Of a stretch of DNA of 64,000 nucleotides, positions 16,994-24,603 are shown piece after piece; the stretch's first letter is position 1; every line of letters starts with the position of its first letter. This stretch comes from JABWCQ01 sp964530625 (GTDB lineage Bacteria > Electryoneota > RPQS01): positions 1 through 64,000 of the forward strand of contig CAZHAK010000001.1 of NCBI GenBank assembly GCA_964530625.1, read 5' to 3'. The translations under genes were made by a program, and so were the position numbers. The notes below the pieces were generated by a model. The model ran no database searches. It was given only the letters and a program-made list of their open reading frames with translations, and was not told the DNA's origin.

Positions 16994-17024
16994 AAAAAAA
17001 GCCCCGACAAATCATCGGGGCTTT
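16994..17024 (+). terminator. Rho-independent terminator
   Basis: Arms AAAGCCCCGA (16998-17007) and TCGGGGCTTT (17015-17024) with a 7-base loop, flanked by A7 on the left. It ends the HAD/SDR operon and may act in both directions, also for the leftward TetR-type gene. Confidence 0.85.
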
Positions 17025-17172
17025 CATATTGAACAACCATAACCTAATCCAAAGCGCACGCGAAGCGCCTCGTTGGACACTTTACAAGTGTCATATTCAG
17101 AGTTCGTCTGCTGAGGTGCCGTAGCTTTCGCGCTGACGACAACTTGTTCGGCGGCAAGGGTGAAAGGGGGAT

Positions 17173-17737
17173 CTATTGCAGTAGTGACAATCTTCTGAAT
17201 AGCTCGAGCTGTTCGCGGACGATGGTCTTGTCGCGGAATGTTTTCGCTTGCGCGACCGCTCCCTCATAGACCGCGATCCACTGCCGGGCAAGTCGCGCGC
17301 GCTTCCTCATCCCGGGCCGGCGTGGAGAGCAGCGCGGCGAGTTTGCCCGCCCAGTTCTGGTAGGCTTGCGCAAGTTTAACCCGAATAGCGGTCTGCTCGT
17401 CAGTGACTTCGTGTGCCATCACCGCGAACAAGGATCCACTTTCAAAATGGAGGTGAAAGGGCATTTCCCGGAACCTCTCAAGCACCCTCTCAATTCTTTC
17501 CTTAGAACTGATGAATTCGAGACCTGAAAACAAGTAATCGTCGACAAGCTCCCAAAAAAACTCAATTGCGATCTCACCAGCCTCGTCTTTCGACTTATAA
17601 TAATGAAAGAAGGCGCCCTTTGAAACTCCGGTTGTGCGACAAATCTGGTCCACAGAAGTTGCAGCAAACCCTTGTTTCACAAACAATTGTGTCGCGACAT
17701 ACAGAATCCGTGGTGTTGCTGTATAGCTGTTTCTCAT
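17173..17737 (-). pseudogene. TetR-family repressor, frameshifted
   Basis: The N-terminal DNA-binding domain is intact: ATQLFVKQGFAATSVDQICRTTGVSKGAFFHYYKSKDE is the TetR helix-turn-helix. The frame breaks near 17290-17300 within a GCGCGCGCG stretch. The correct C-terminus continues in another frame (ARQWIAVYEGAVAQAKTFRDKTIVREQLELF) to a stop at 17173, so one extra base separates the halves. As read, the protein ends early (157 residues, stop at 17264). Either a sequencing error or a recently broken gene. A palindromic operator and a good promoter lie directly upstream, suggesting autoregulation. The target genes are unclear. Confidence 0.8.
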
Positions 17738-17738
17738 A

Positions 17739-17764
17739 TTCCATACCGACTGGTTGGTATGGAA
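17739..17764. promoter_or_regulatory. Probable TetR-type operator
   Basis: Perfect 9-bp arms TTCCATACC / GGTATGGAA around GACTGGTT, two bases upstream of the TetR-family start codon and touching the -10 box. The core ACCGACTGGTTGGT is a typical TetR/AcrR-type operator. Confidence 0.75.
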
Positions 17765-17792
17765 AGATACATACTAAAATCTTCTTTGTCAA
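17764..17792 (-). promoter_or_regulatory. Predicted promoter of the TetR-family gene
   Basis: On the minus strand: TTGACA (17787-17792), 17-bp spacer, TATCTT (17764-17769). The operator lies immediately downstream, so repressor binding would block initiation. Confidence 0.65.
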
Positions 17793-17902
17793 GCACCAAG
17801 ATTCAAATACTCAACTCGATCAGACCCTCGCAATTTTTCCGCTAAATTGACTATATTGTAGACTTGTCTAAATTGGAGAAATCTGACCCAACCGGAGGCC
17901 CC

Positions 17903-18388
17903 ATGGCTGAACTCGATGAGTACAAATATCGCGGCGCTCGCGCCTGCGTCATCATGCATGAGCAGTTCATGCAGGACTTTCTCGATCTTTGGTGGGCAGC
18001 CAAGTCCGCAGAAATTGCTTTGCCGAAAACCGAAGACACCGACTATCAGAGCTTGGATCACCTGCTGATTCATGTGTTGCGTGCTTCTCGCGGCTACATG
18101 ACGTGGATGTGCGAGAAGCTGGGCCTGCCCGATCCCGGCATTGCGGCGGTTCCGACTCTTGAGGAGATCGAAGAGCAGTGCGACGAATATCTCGATCACG
18201 TGCTGGAAAAATGGCGCGATCCGCTTGCCAATATTCCGGAAGAGTCATTCAACGCGGTACATCAATCCCGCTGGGGAGTGGACATGGCCATCGAGTCGAT
18301 GATGGAACATGCGGTGATGCATCCGCTCAGGCATTCGTTTCAATTGGAGGAATTGTTGTCCGAGCAAGCGCCGGACTATCTTGAATAA
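17903..18388 (+). CDS. DinB-superfamily four-helix protein
   Basis: About 161 residues. Helical pattern with metal-ligand-type histidines: SLDHLLIHVLRASRGYMTWM in helix 2 and MMEHAVMHPLRHSFQLEELL near the C-terminus, as in DinB/YfiT-like proteins, which are metal-binding and often thiol-transferase related. The ATG at 17903 is preceded by GGAGG at 4 nt; an in-frame TTG at 17864 lacks a site. It is divergent from the TetR-type gene, so the operator region may influence it. The exact substrate is unknown. Confidence 0.75.
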   Translation: MAELDEYKYRGARACVIMHEQFMQDFLDLWWAAKSAEIALPKTEDTDYQSLDHLLIHVLRASRGYMTWMCEKLGLPDPGIAAVPTLEEIEEQCDEYLDHVLEKWRDPLANIPEESFNAVHQSRWGVDMAIESMMEHAVMHPLRHSFQLEELLSEQAPDYLE

Positions 18389-18423
18389 TAAAAAACAAAT
18401 CAGAAACTGGGAAACACAAAGAG

Positions 18424-19347
18424 ATGAAGAACATTCTAAAATGGATCGGCATTTTAGCCGGAGCGTTGATTCTGATCGTCGTAGTGTACGGTGGCTACAT
18501 TTTCATGAAAGCTGGCGACATCTTGAATGAGACTTATTCTGTAAAGACCGCCAAGCTGTATGTGCCCCACGATAGCGCGACAATCGCACGCGGAGAACAT
18601 CTTGCGCTGTCCGTTGCAACTTGTGCGGGCTGTCACGGTCCTGACCTTGGCGGGGTGTCGATTGATATGGGACCCTTTGCCAAATTTAATGTGCCGAACA
18701 TTACCACCGGCAAGGGCGGACTTCCCGCCAACTACACCGTGGAGCAACTGGATCTCGCGGTACGTCACGGCATCAAGCGCGACGGCAAAGGCACATTATT
18801 AATGCCGAGCTACCATCTGAATCACATCGCCAACGAAGATCTCGCGGCCGTCTACGCTTACTTAAAAGCTGCGCCGAAAGTGGATCGCGAAATTCCTCCT
18901 TTCGAACTCGGACCGATCGGTAAAATGGTCCTGTTCAAAGGCGGTATCGTAAATCAAGCTGCGGCCACGGATCACAATTTCAAATGTCCGCCGCGCCCCG
19001 AAATCGCTCCCACGGCCGAATACGGAAAGTACATTGCTGAAATGATGTGCATCGGTTGTCACTCGCCCAACTACAGCGGCGGTCCGGCCTTCGAAGGTAA
19101 TCCCAATTGGCCGCCCTCGACAAACCTTACGACAAAGTTAAAGAGTTATACGCACGAATCATTTGCGCATCTGCTGAAAACCGGTTTCCGCACGGATGGT
19201 ACGTTAGTGGATACAACAGCCATGATGGTTTCGCTCACGAGCCGCGTGGATAGCGTCGAAGTTGCAGCGCTTTGGGCCTATTTGAGCGTTTTGCCGAAAC
19301 AGGCAGACGCCAGCTCAAATTGGCAAGACGTCTTAGCCAAGCACTAA
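18424..19347 (+). CDS. Membrane-anchored diheme cytochrome c
   Basis: 307 residues. An N-terminal membrane anchor (WIGILAGALILIVVVYGGYIFM) is followed by two cytochrome c domains in the periplasm. Heme-binding motifs are CAGCH (about 67-71) and CIGCH (about 209-213); candidate distal Met ligands occur in LLMPSYH and TTAMMVSL. The layout is that of electron-transfer diheme cytochromes that accompany dehydrogenases or oxidases; the partner is not visible. It follows the DinB-like gene by 35 nt. A REP-like palindrome lies after the stop. Confidence 0.9.
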   Translation: MKNILKWIGILAGALILIVVVYGGYIFMKAGDILNETYSVKTAKLYVPHDSATIARGEHLALSVATCAGCHGPDLGGVSIDMGPFAKFNVPNITTGKGGLPANYTVEQLDLAVRHGIKRDGKGTLLMPSYHLNHIANEDLAAVYAYLKAAPKVDREIPPFELGPIGKMVLFKGGIVNQAAATDHNFKCPPRPEIAPTAEYGKYIAEMMCIGCHSPNYSGGPAFEGNPNWPPSTNLTTKLKSYTHESFAHLLKTGFRTDGTLVDTTAMMVSLTSRVDSVEVAALWAYLSVLPKQADASSNWQDVLAKH

Positions 19348-19360
19348 AGAGCTCTCTATC

Positions 19361-19391
19361 TCCCCCCAAATCTGCCGCTGATTTGGGGGGA
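19361..19391. repeat. REP-like palindrome family C, copy 1
   Basis: A 31-bp palindrome with 12-bp arms (TCCCCCCAAATC / GATTTGGGGGGA). A near-identical copy is at 50626-50656. Intergenic in both cases. Confidence 0.8.
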
Positions 19392-19449
19392 GTAAGGGGA
19401 CCGCTGAGTCTCTTTCACCATTCACCGTCTTCACTTTTCATATTTTCCA

Positions 19450-19914
19450 ATGACTCTATCCGATCTAAAACACCTGCTCCACTACACTCGCTGGGCCAAC
19501 ACAAAAATTCTTGAGGAGTTGCTGCGGGAGTCACAGCCCTCGGAAAAGGCGATTAAGTGGCTCGCGCATATTTTCGCCGCCCAACATCTTTGGTTGGATC
19601 GCATGACAGAGGATCCCGGAAATCATCTGATCTGGCCGGAGTGGGGAATTTATGAATGTGAAGAACAGTTGAAAAAACTCGACAAGCGCTGGAGTAGTTT
19701 CTTTGAGAGTTTGAGCGACGAGGGATTGCAGCGGCAAGTAAGTTATGTCACTTCCAGGAATGAAAAATTCACGAACACTATCGGCGAAATTCTCACGCAC
19801 CTGATTTTGCATGCGCCGCATCACAGGGGCCAAATCAACGCCGAGCTGAGAGCAGAGGGCCAAACCCCTCCGCAGGTAGATTACATCCAGGCCGTCAGAA
19901 CAAAACAGCTCTAA
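19450..19914 (+). CDS. DinB-family protein
   Basis: 154 residues with the complete DinB/DUF664-like pattern: an N-terminal LKHLLHYTRWANTKILEEL, the middle LAHIFAAQHLWLDRM with the first metal-ligand His, and the C-terminal EILTHLILHAPHHRGQINAELR with the H-x3-H pair. Such proteins bind a divalent metal, and some act as thiol-dependent transferases. Cytoplasmic. The start ATG 19450 fits the conserved N-terminus. Different from the DinB-like protein at 17903. Confidence 0.85.
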   Translation: MTLSDLKHLLHYTRWANTKILEELLRESQPSEKAIKWLAHIFAAQHLWLDRMTEDPGNHLIWPEWGIYECEEQLKKLDKRWSSFFESLSDEGLQRQVSYVTSRNEKFTNTIGEILTHLILHAPHHRGQINAELRAEGQTPPQVDYIQAVRTKQL

Positions 19915-19998
19915 CTTCGAGTCTCCCGGAATCCGCAAACGGAATTTTTTGGAGCAAGAAGGGCCATAGCTTCTGACTTCATTTTTTGTGTCTCGACT

Positions 19999-20439
19999 TT
20001 GAACATCCGTCTCCTAAAGGAATCCGATCTCGGCGCATGGCACGACATGCGCTCGAAACTGTGGGCCGACCAGCCGCCGGATAAGGTGGAGACCGTGCGG
20101 CTGTTTCGAAAACCGACCTACTTGGTCTGGCTGGCTGAAACCGACGACGGCAACCCGATCGGATTTTTGGAGTCGCAAACCTGCAACCGCGCGGACGGCT
20201 GCGAGTCGGATGCTATCCTATATATAGAGGGCTGGTTCGTCGACAAAAATTTCCGCTATCAGGGCATCGGTTCAAAGCTGATGGCCGCCGCCGAACTTTG
20301 GGCCAGATCGCACAACATTGAAGAGCTCGCCAGCGATGCACTGATTGACAACCATGCCAGCCACCGCCTGCATCTGAAGTTAGGCTTCCACGAAGTGGAT
20401 AGACAAATCAGTTACGCGAAGAAACTGGGAGAGACATAA
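19999..20439 (+). CDS. GNAT acetyltransferase resembling AAC(6') enzymes
   Basis: 146 residues with the GNAT fold. The acetyl-CoA loop is FRYQGIGSKLM (Q-x-x-G-x-G/A). Beyond the general fold, it parallels aminoglycoside 6'-N-acetyltransferases: the N-terminal LKESDLGAWHDMRSKLWAD, then YIEGWFVDKNFRYQGIG, LASDALIDNHASHRLHLKLGFHEVDRQISYAKKL, which follows the AAC(6') block ...ASDxxxDNxxSHxxHxxLGFxE...xYFKK. Resistance is therefore possible but untested; related proteins acetylate other amines. TTG 19999 begins the conserved N-terminus. The next gene starts right at its stop codon. Confidence 0.8.
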   Translation: MNIRLLKESDLGAWHDMRSKLWADQPPDKVETVRLFRKPTYLVWLAETDDGNPIGFLESQTCNRADGCESDAILYIEGWFVDKNFRYQGIGSKLMAAAELWARSHNIEELASDALIDNHASHRLHLKLGFHEVDRQISYAKKLGET

Positions 20440-21504
20440 ATGAATGCCAGCAAGAAACCACTCATTGCCTTGCTCGTTGCGGCGAGTTTCGTCAATCTAT
20501 TCTTAACGGCAGGCTGCAAGCGGAAGGACCCGCCTCCCGGTCAAGATATCGCAAACGTAAAGAAGGACAGCGGCGACGGTCATACCTTCCCTGCCTCCCT
20601 GGTGTTAATCGATCTGACCGGAATGATTGGCGGACGGGCCAACGGAGCGCCCAACCGTTACAAAGAAAACCTGGATCGCATTCTACCGGCTCAGAAGACG
20701 ACACTGGACAGCGCGATTTTCTATACCGCGGCGCTTGAACTGGACAGCGCGATGCAGTTGCTGTCCCGCATGAACAGAAACAGCCTGTCGGATAGCCTTG
20801 CCTCTGTTTACTATGTGTTGCGCGCAAATGGCGAGCGAGTGCTGAACGGCAATCACGGGTTGGCCTTGTCGAATATCGATTCGGCGCTGGCCCTGAATCC
20901 GCGGGACTCGCGCGCGCTGAGCGCGAAGAGCGCTATTCTTAACGACCTTGGTAAACTCCCTGAAGCGCTGGCGGCGCTTGATTCCGCCTTGGCCATTGAT
21001 TCTTCGAGCGCCAAGACTCGCTGGTACCGAGCAATCATCATCGCCAGAATGGGCCGCGTGGAAGAAGCGTTAGCCAGCATCGAACCGGATTTCCAGAACA
21101 AGCATGACGAAGAGTACTATTTCCTCGTGAATCTAAAAGGCTGGATGCTCTGCATGCTGAACCGCTGCGACGAAGCCATCGCCTATCACGATTCCGCGCT
21201 TGCGCTAAATCCAAAACACTATTTCGGTTACTTGGACAAGGCGATGGCACAATACAAGCTCGAACGCTATGAACAAATGCTCTTGACTCTCGACCGCGCG
21301 GATGCACTCGTTCCGAATCAAGTCTGGGTAAAATACAATCGCGCCTGCTGCAATGCTAAACTGAATAATCGCGACGGCATGCTGGCCGCGCTCAAAGATG
21401 CCATTCAGACAGATTCATCAGCAAAAGTGCACGCCAGCGGCGATCCCGACTTCAAAGCCTATCACAACGACCCCGACTTCAAAAAGTTAGTAGGATTAGA
21501 TTGA
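20440..21504 (+). CDS. TPR-repeat lipoprotein
   Basis: 354 residues. A lipoprotein signal peptide with lipobox LTAGC (Cys about 27) predicts membrane anchoring on the outside of the inner membrane or at the outer membrane. From about 130 there are tandem tetratricopeptide repeats (for example ALSNIDSALALNPRDSRALSAKSAILNDLGKLPEALAALDSALAIDSSSAKTRW, CDEAIAYHDSALALNPKHYFGYLDKAMAQY). TPRs mediate protein-protein contacts; the partner is unknown. The ATG immediately follows the TAA of the acetyltransferase gene. Confidence 0.82.
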   Translation: MNASKKPLIALLVAASFVNLFLTAGCKRKDPPPGQDIANVKKDSGDGHTFPASLVLIDLTGMIGGRANGAPNRYKENLDRILPAQKTTLDSAIFYTAALELDSAMQLLSRMNRNSLSDSLASVYYVLRANGERVLNGNHGLALSNIDSALALNPRDSRALSAKSAILNDLGKLPEALAALDSALAIDSSSAKTRWYRAIIIARMGRVEEALASIEPDFQNKHDEEYYFLVNLKGWMLCMLNRCDEAIAYHDSALALNPKHYFGYLDKAMAQYKLERYEQMLLTLDRADALVPNQVWVKYNRACCNAKLNNRDGMLAALKDAIQTDSSAKVHASGDPDFKAYHNDPDFKKLVGLD

Positions 21505-21520
21505 CGTGCGCGTCACGCAC

Positions 21521-21536
21521 TGTTTCACGTGGAGCA
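21521..21536. promoter_or_regulatory. parS-like site, 14/16
   Basis: TGTTTCACGTGGAGCA differs from the consensus TGTTTCACGTGAAACA at two bases. It is intergenic, before the TfoX-like gene. ParB/Spo0J sites of this type cluster near the origin. Confidence 0.55.
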
Positions 21537-21566
21537 ATTCTGTTCCGGGTTCATACCTAATCTGAA

Positions 21567-21962
21567 ATGAGTATAAGCAACGACTATCTCGAATTCTGCG
21601 CGGATCGCCTGCGCGTTCTCGGCAAAGTGAGTTTTAAGAGGATGTTCGGTGGCGCGGGATTTTATTTGAACGGCAGAATGTTCGCGCTGACCGACGGCGA
21701 CACGATCTATCTGAAGGCCGACGACGAAAATCGCGCCCGCTTCGAGTCCCGCAAGATGGAAGCATTCGCTCCCTTCGCTGACCAGCCTGACAAGAAGATG
21801 AGTTATTACTCCTTGTCTTCAGAGGATTTGGAAGACGACGATGCGCTAAGAGAGTTAGGATTGCTCGCAGTCGAAGCCAGCGCCAGAGCCGCGCAGAAAA
21901 TGGTAGGGGCGGGTCCCCGACCCGCCCGCTCGAAGACAAAGAGAGCAAAAACAAAATCGTAG
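21567..21962 (+). CDS. TfoX/Sxy N-terminal domain protein
   Basis: 131 residues. The N-terminal domain of TfoX/Sxy competence regulators is clear: LEFCADRLRVLGKVSFKRMFGGAGFYLNGRMFALTDGDTIYLKAD, and SYYSLSSEDLEDDDALRELG. The separate C-terminal TfoX domain is absent, as in many stand-alone family members whose role is unknown. The last 25 residues (MVGAGPRPARSKTKRAKTKS) are basic and partly coded by a palindromic repeat (21907-21927), so the native C-terminus was probably replaced or extended. A scaffold gap follows directly. Confidence 0.85.
   Translation: MSISNDYLEFCADRLRVLGKVSFKRMFGGAGFYLNGRMFALTDGDTIYLKADDENRARFESRKMEAFAPFADQPDKKMSYYSLSSEDLEDDDALRELGLLAVEASARAAQKMVGAGPRPARSKTKRAKTKS
21907..21927. 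repeat. Palindrome at the 3' end of the TfoX-like gene
   Basis: GGGCGGGTC-CCC-GACCCGCCC, a perfect 9-bp stem. It codes for AGPRPAR within the C-terminal tail. Confidence 0.7.
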
Positions 21963-21969
21963 GGATGGA

Positions 21970-22069
21970 NNNNNNNNNNNNNNNNNNNNNNNNNNNNNNN
22001 NNNNNNNNNNNNNNNNNNNNNNNNNNNNNNNNNNNNNNNNNNNNNNNNNNNNNNNNNNNNNNNNNNNNN
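21970..22069. other. Scaffold gap, exactly 100 N
   Basis: The 44 bases before the gap (21926-21969) and the 44 after it (22070-22113) are identical. This is what two overlapping contig ends look like when joined by a fixed-length N spacer, so the real gap may be negative. Confidence 0.9.
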
Positions 22070-22507
22070 CCGCTCGAAGACAAAGAGAGCAAAAACAAAA
22101 TCGTAGGGATGGAAGGCGTTCCGCTCCCTCCGGAATGTAGCGGCTGGCCCCGTGCCTGCCGATACTCATGCCCGCGGCGGCAGGTGTCGCGTGTTTAACA
22201 AACACTCGCCCGCCGCCGTTCACCGAGACGTTAAGACAAATTATCCTCCTCAAGCCGTTACGGCAGAAAGATTTCGTTAAGCAAACCGAGCATTCAAGCA
22301 TGTTACAATAACTACAAAACCACTAGGTCGGGCCTCCGGCCCGACGCACAAACATGAGATGTAACGAGTCGGCGTTCTGCTGAAGGCAAACTCCTGTTAA
22401 ACCACTCTCTGCACTCAACTTAGCAAGAACTATGAGCGTGTTTTGAAATTGCTCATAAGTTCACAAACGTAACGTAAACAACTCATTGTACTCGACTTAA
22501 CCAATTC

Positions 22508-22537
22508 ACCGTTGTGGGTCTCCAGACCCGCAATGGC
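22508..22537. repeat. REP-like palindrome family A, copy 3
   Basis: The same 30-bp palindrome as 1642-1671. It sits 10 bases before the mnmG start and supplies the beginning of its AAGGAA ribosome-binding site. An in-frame TTG inside it would add repeat-coded residues. Confidence 0.75.
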
Positions 22538-22547
22538 AAGGAATCGG

Positions 22548-24419
22548 ATGGCTATAAAACACATATATGATGTCGTCGTAATCGGCGGCGGACACGCCGG
22601 GACCGAAGCAGCTCTCGCGGCCGCGCGAATGGGCCTCCGCACCTGCCTGGTCACTCAAAATCTTCAAACTATTGGACAAATGTCCTGCAATCCGGCTATC
22701 GGCGGACTTGCTAAAGGTCAATTAGTCAAGGAGATAGATGCGTTGGGCGGCGAAATGGGCCGACTGGCCGATCTCGCCACCGTGCAGTTTCGCATGCTTA
22801 ATCGCTCGAAGGGCCCGGCCGTTTGGTCGCCTCGTGCGCAGTGCGATAGAGTTCTCTATGCTCATGAAGTCCGCAAAGTGCTGGAATCTCAGCGCAATTT
22901 AACTCTCAAACAGAATACAATCATAGACTTCGAGACAGCCGGCGGACGTTTGACGGCCTGTGTCACAGCCGGCGGCCAGCGTATAGAGTGCCGCGCCGCC
23001 GTGCTTTGCGCCGGAACATTTCTGAATGGCTTGCTGCATATGGGAGATTGGCAGCTCCCGGGCGGAAGGATAGGAGAACCACCTTCGCTCGGACTCTCGG
23101 AAATGCTGATGAAACACGGGTTTGAAGTGGGCCGCCTGAAAACCGGCACTCCGCCCCGCCTGGATGGCCGTACCATTGACTATGCCCGTTGCGAGCACCA
23201 GCCCGGCGACGGCCGCATCGTGCCTTTTTCCGTTCGCACAGAGAAGACAGTCACAAATCAGCTTTCTTGTCATCTAACTTACACAAATACAACTACTCAT
23301 GACATTCTGCGCGACGGCCTGCACAGATCCCCCCTGTTCTCAGGCCGAATCACTGGCCGAGGGCCGCGATACTGTCCGTCAATTGAAGACAAGATTGTTC
23401 GCTTTGCCGACAAAGATCGTCATCAGATTTTCTTAGAACCTGAAGGCTGGGACACGTTTGAGGTCTATATGAACGGCTTCAGCTCCAGCCTTCCGGAAGA
23501 GATTCAATTTGAAGCACTTAGAACCGTTCCCGGGCTCGAAGAGACCGAGATGATGCGCCCCGGTTATGCCGTAGAATACGACTTTTTCCCTGCTCATCAG
23601 CTGCATTACTCTTTAGAAACTAAGGTGATAGAAGGCTTGTTCTTCGCGGGGCAGATCAACGGTACAACCGGCTACGAAGAAGCCGCTGCTCAGGGGCTCA
23701 TAGCCGGAATTAACGCTGTTCATAAATTAAACGGCGTTAATCCGCTAATATTGGGTCGCGATCAGGCCTATATCGGTGTGTTAATAGACGACTTAATCAC
23801 CAAGACTCCGGATGAACCCTATCGCATGTTCACTTCTCGAGCCGAACATCGCCTGATTCTACGTCAGGATAACGCAGATTTGCGGCTAACCGAGATTGGG
23901 CGTGAGCTTGGACTAGTGAAGGATCAGCAATATGACGACTATTTAGAAAAAGAACAGAAGCTCAAAGAATTAACAGCGTTATTGCATGACACTCGGCTGG
24001 AAGACCTCGCCGAGTCCGGTCTGCTTTCCGATCCCAAACTTAAAGGCAGCCGCTTTGCCGCTATCCTGAAACGACCGGAAGCGAGCCTCGAAGGGCTGCT
24101 GAACGACAGCTCGCAGCTCTCCGGACATCTGCACAACGGCTACGACAATGATTTGCTAGCGGCTGTGGAAATGGATGTAAAATACGCAGGTTACATCCAA
24201 AGGGAGCGCCATCGCGCCGACCAGGTGCGCCGCTGGGAAGAAGTCTTGATCCCCGAAGGAATTGACTATAGGGCCGTGCACTCGATGTCCCACGAAGCCC
24301 GCGAGAAGATAACTCGCTATAAACCCAAGACCTTAGGTCAGGTGGGAAGGCTCTCGGGAGTGCGTCCCTCAGACACCTCGGCATTGCTGATTCACCTCAA
24401 AAAGGCGGGCCGTTTGTAA
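22548..24419 (+). CDS. mnmG: tRNA uridine 5-carboxymethylaminomethyl modification enzyme MnmG (GidA)
   Basis: FAD-dependent partner of MnmE in U34 modification of tRNA. 623 residues from ATG 22548. The dinucleotide-binding motif is YDVVVIGGGHAGTEAALAAARMG (GGGHAG at 13-18). Other family blocks are MSCNPAIGGLAKGQLVKEIDALGGEMG, MLNRSKGPAVWSPRAQCDR, GTFLNGLLHMG, RLKTGTPPRLDGRTID, GLFFAGQINGTTGYEEAAAQGLIAG, and the C-terminal helical domain with YAGYIQRERHRADQVRRWE. The start 22548 has AAGGAA 4-5 nt upstream; upstream starts lie in the palindrome. The usual neighbour mnmE is 8 kb away, separated by accessory genes. Confidence 0.98.
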   Translation: MAIKHIYDVVVIGGGHAGTEAALAAARMGLRTCLVTQNLQTIGQMSCNPAIGGLAKGQLVKEIDALGGEMGRLADLATVQFRMLNRSKGPAVWSPRAQCDRVLYAHEVRKVLESQRNLTLKQNTIIDFETAGGRLTACVTAGGQRIECRAAVLCAGTFLNGLLHMGDWQLPGGRIGEPPSLGLSEMLMKHGFEVGRLKTGTPPRLDGRTIDYARCEHQPGDGRIVPFSVRTEKTVTNQLSCHLTYTNTTTHDILRDGLHRSPLFSGRITGRGPRYCPSIEDKIVRFADKDRHQIFLEPEGWDTFEVYMNGFSSSLPEEIQFEALRTVPGLEETEMMRPGYAVEYDFFPAHQLHYSLETKVIEGLFFAGQINGTTGYEEAAAQGLIAGINAVHKLNGVNPLILGRDQAYIGVLIDDLITKTPDEPYRMFTSRAEHRLILRQDNADLRLTEIGRELGLVKDQQYDDYLEKEQKLKELTALLHDTRLEDLAESGLLSDPKLKGSRFAAILKRPEASLEGLLNDSSQLSGHLHNGYDNDLLAAVEMDVKYAGYIQRERHRADQVRRWEEVLIPEGIDYRAVHSMSHEAREKITRYKPKTLGQVGRLSGVRPSDTSALLIHLKKAGRL

Positions 24420-24434
24420 GCTCTTGTTTATGAG

Positions 24435-24450
24435 TGTTTCACGTGGAACA
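24435..24450. promoter_or_regulatory. parS-like site, 15/16
   Basis: TGTTTCACGTGGAACA. Its reverse complement TGTTCCACGTGAAACA fits the ParB/Spo0J consensus TGTTNCACGTGAAACA fully. It lies between mnmG and rsmG. Confidence 0.8.
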
Positions 24451-24462
24451 TCCACATTCTCT

Positions 24463-24471
24463 CGTGGATAA
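24463..24471 (-). promoter_or_regulatory. DnaA box between mnmG and rsmG
   Basis: CGTGGATAA, on the minus strand TTATCCACG, matches the consensus at 8 of 9 bases. Weaker boxes TTGTTCACA (24576-24584) and CTATTCACA (24587-24595) follow on the same strand, with an AT-rich stretch between them. Confidence 0.55.
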
Positions 24472-24478
24472 CTTTGTG

Positions 24479-24488
24479 NNNNNNNNNN
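24479..24488. other. Scaffold gap, 10 N
   Basis: Ten N within the mnmG-rsmG spacer, 8 bases from the DnaA box. The true length and sequence are unknown. Confidence 0.95.
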
Positions 24489-24603
24489 TCAGGATAGAGT
24501 CGGTTTCGCGATCCTAAACTACATATTATTAAACTCAAAGAAGCTAGGATTGCAAAAGCGGACGGGCGCAATCTCTGTGAACAACCTGTGAATAGCGATA
24601 GTA

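Larger units (their letters stand above)
21963..22547. other. Intergenic region with assembly gap and repeats
   Basis: No gene is seen. It contains a 100-N gap, a degenerate family B palindrome (22104-22127), a GTGTTT-AAC-AAACAC hairpin (22191-22205), a GTCGGGCC-TCC-GGCCCGAC hairpin (22327-22345) and the family A palindrome that immediately precedes mnmG. Confidence 0.75.

Noticed and set aside
22512..22547. N-terminal extension of MnmG from a TTG
   Set aside because: The residues (MWVSRPAMARNR) are coded by the family A palindrome, and a ribosome-binding site fits ATG 22548.
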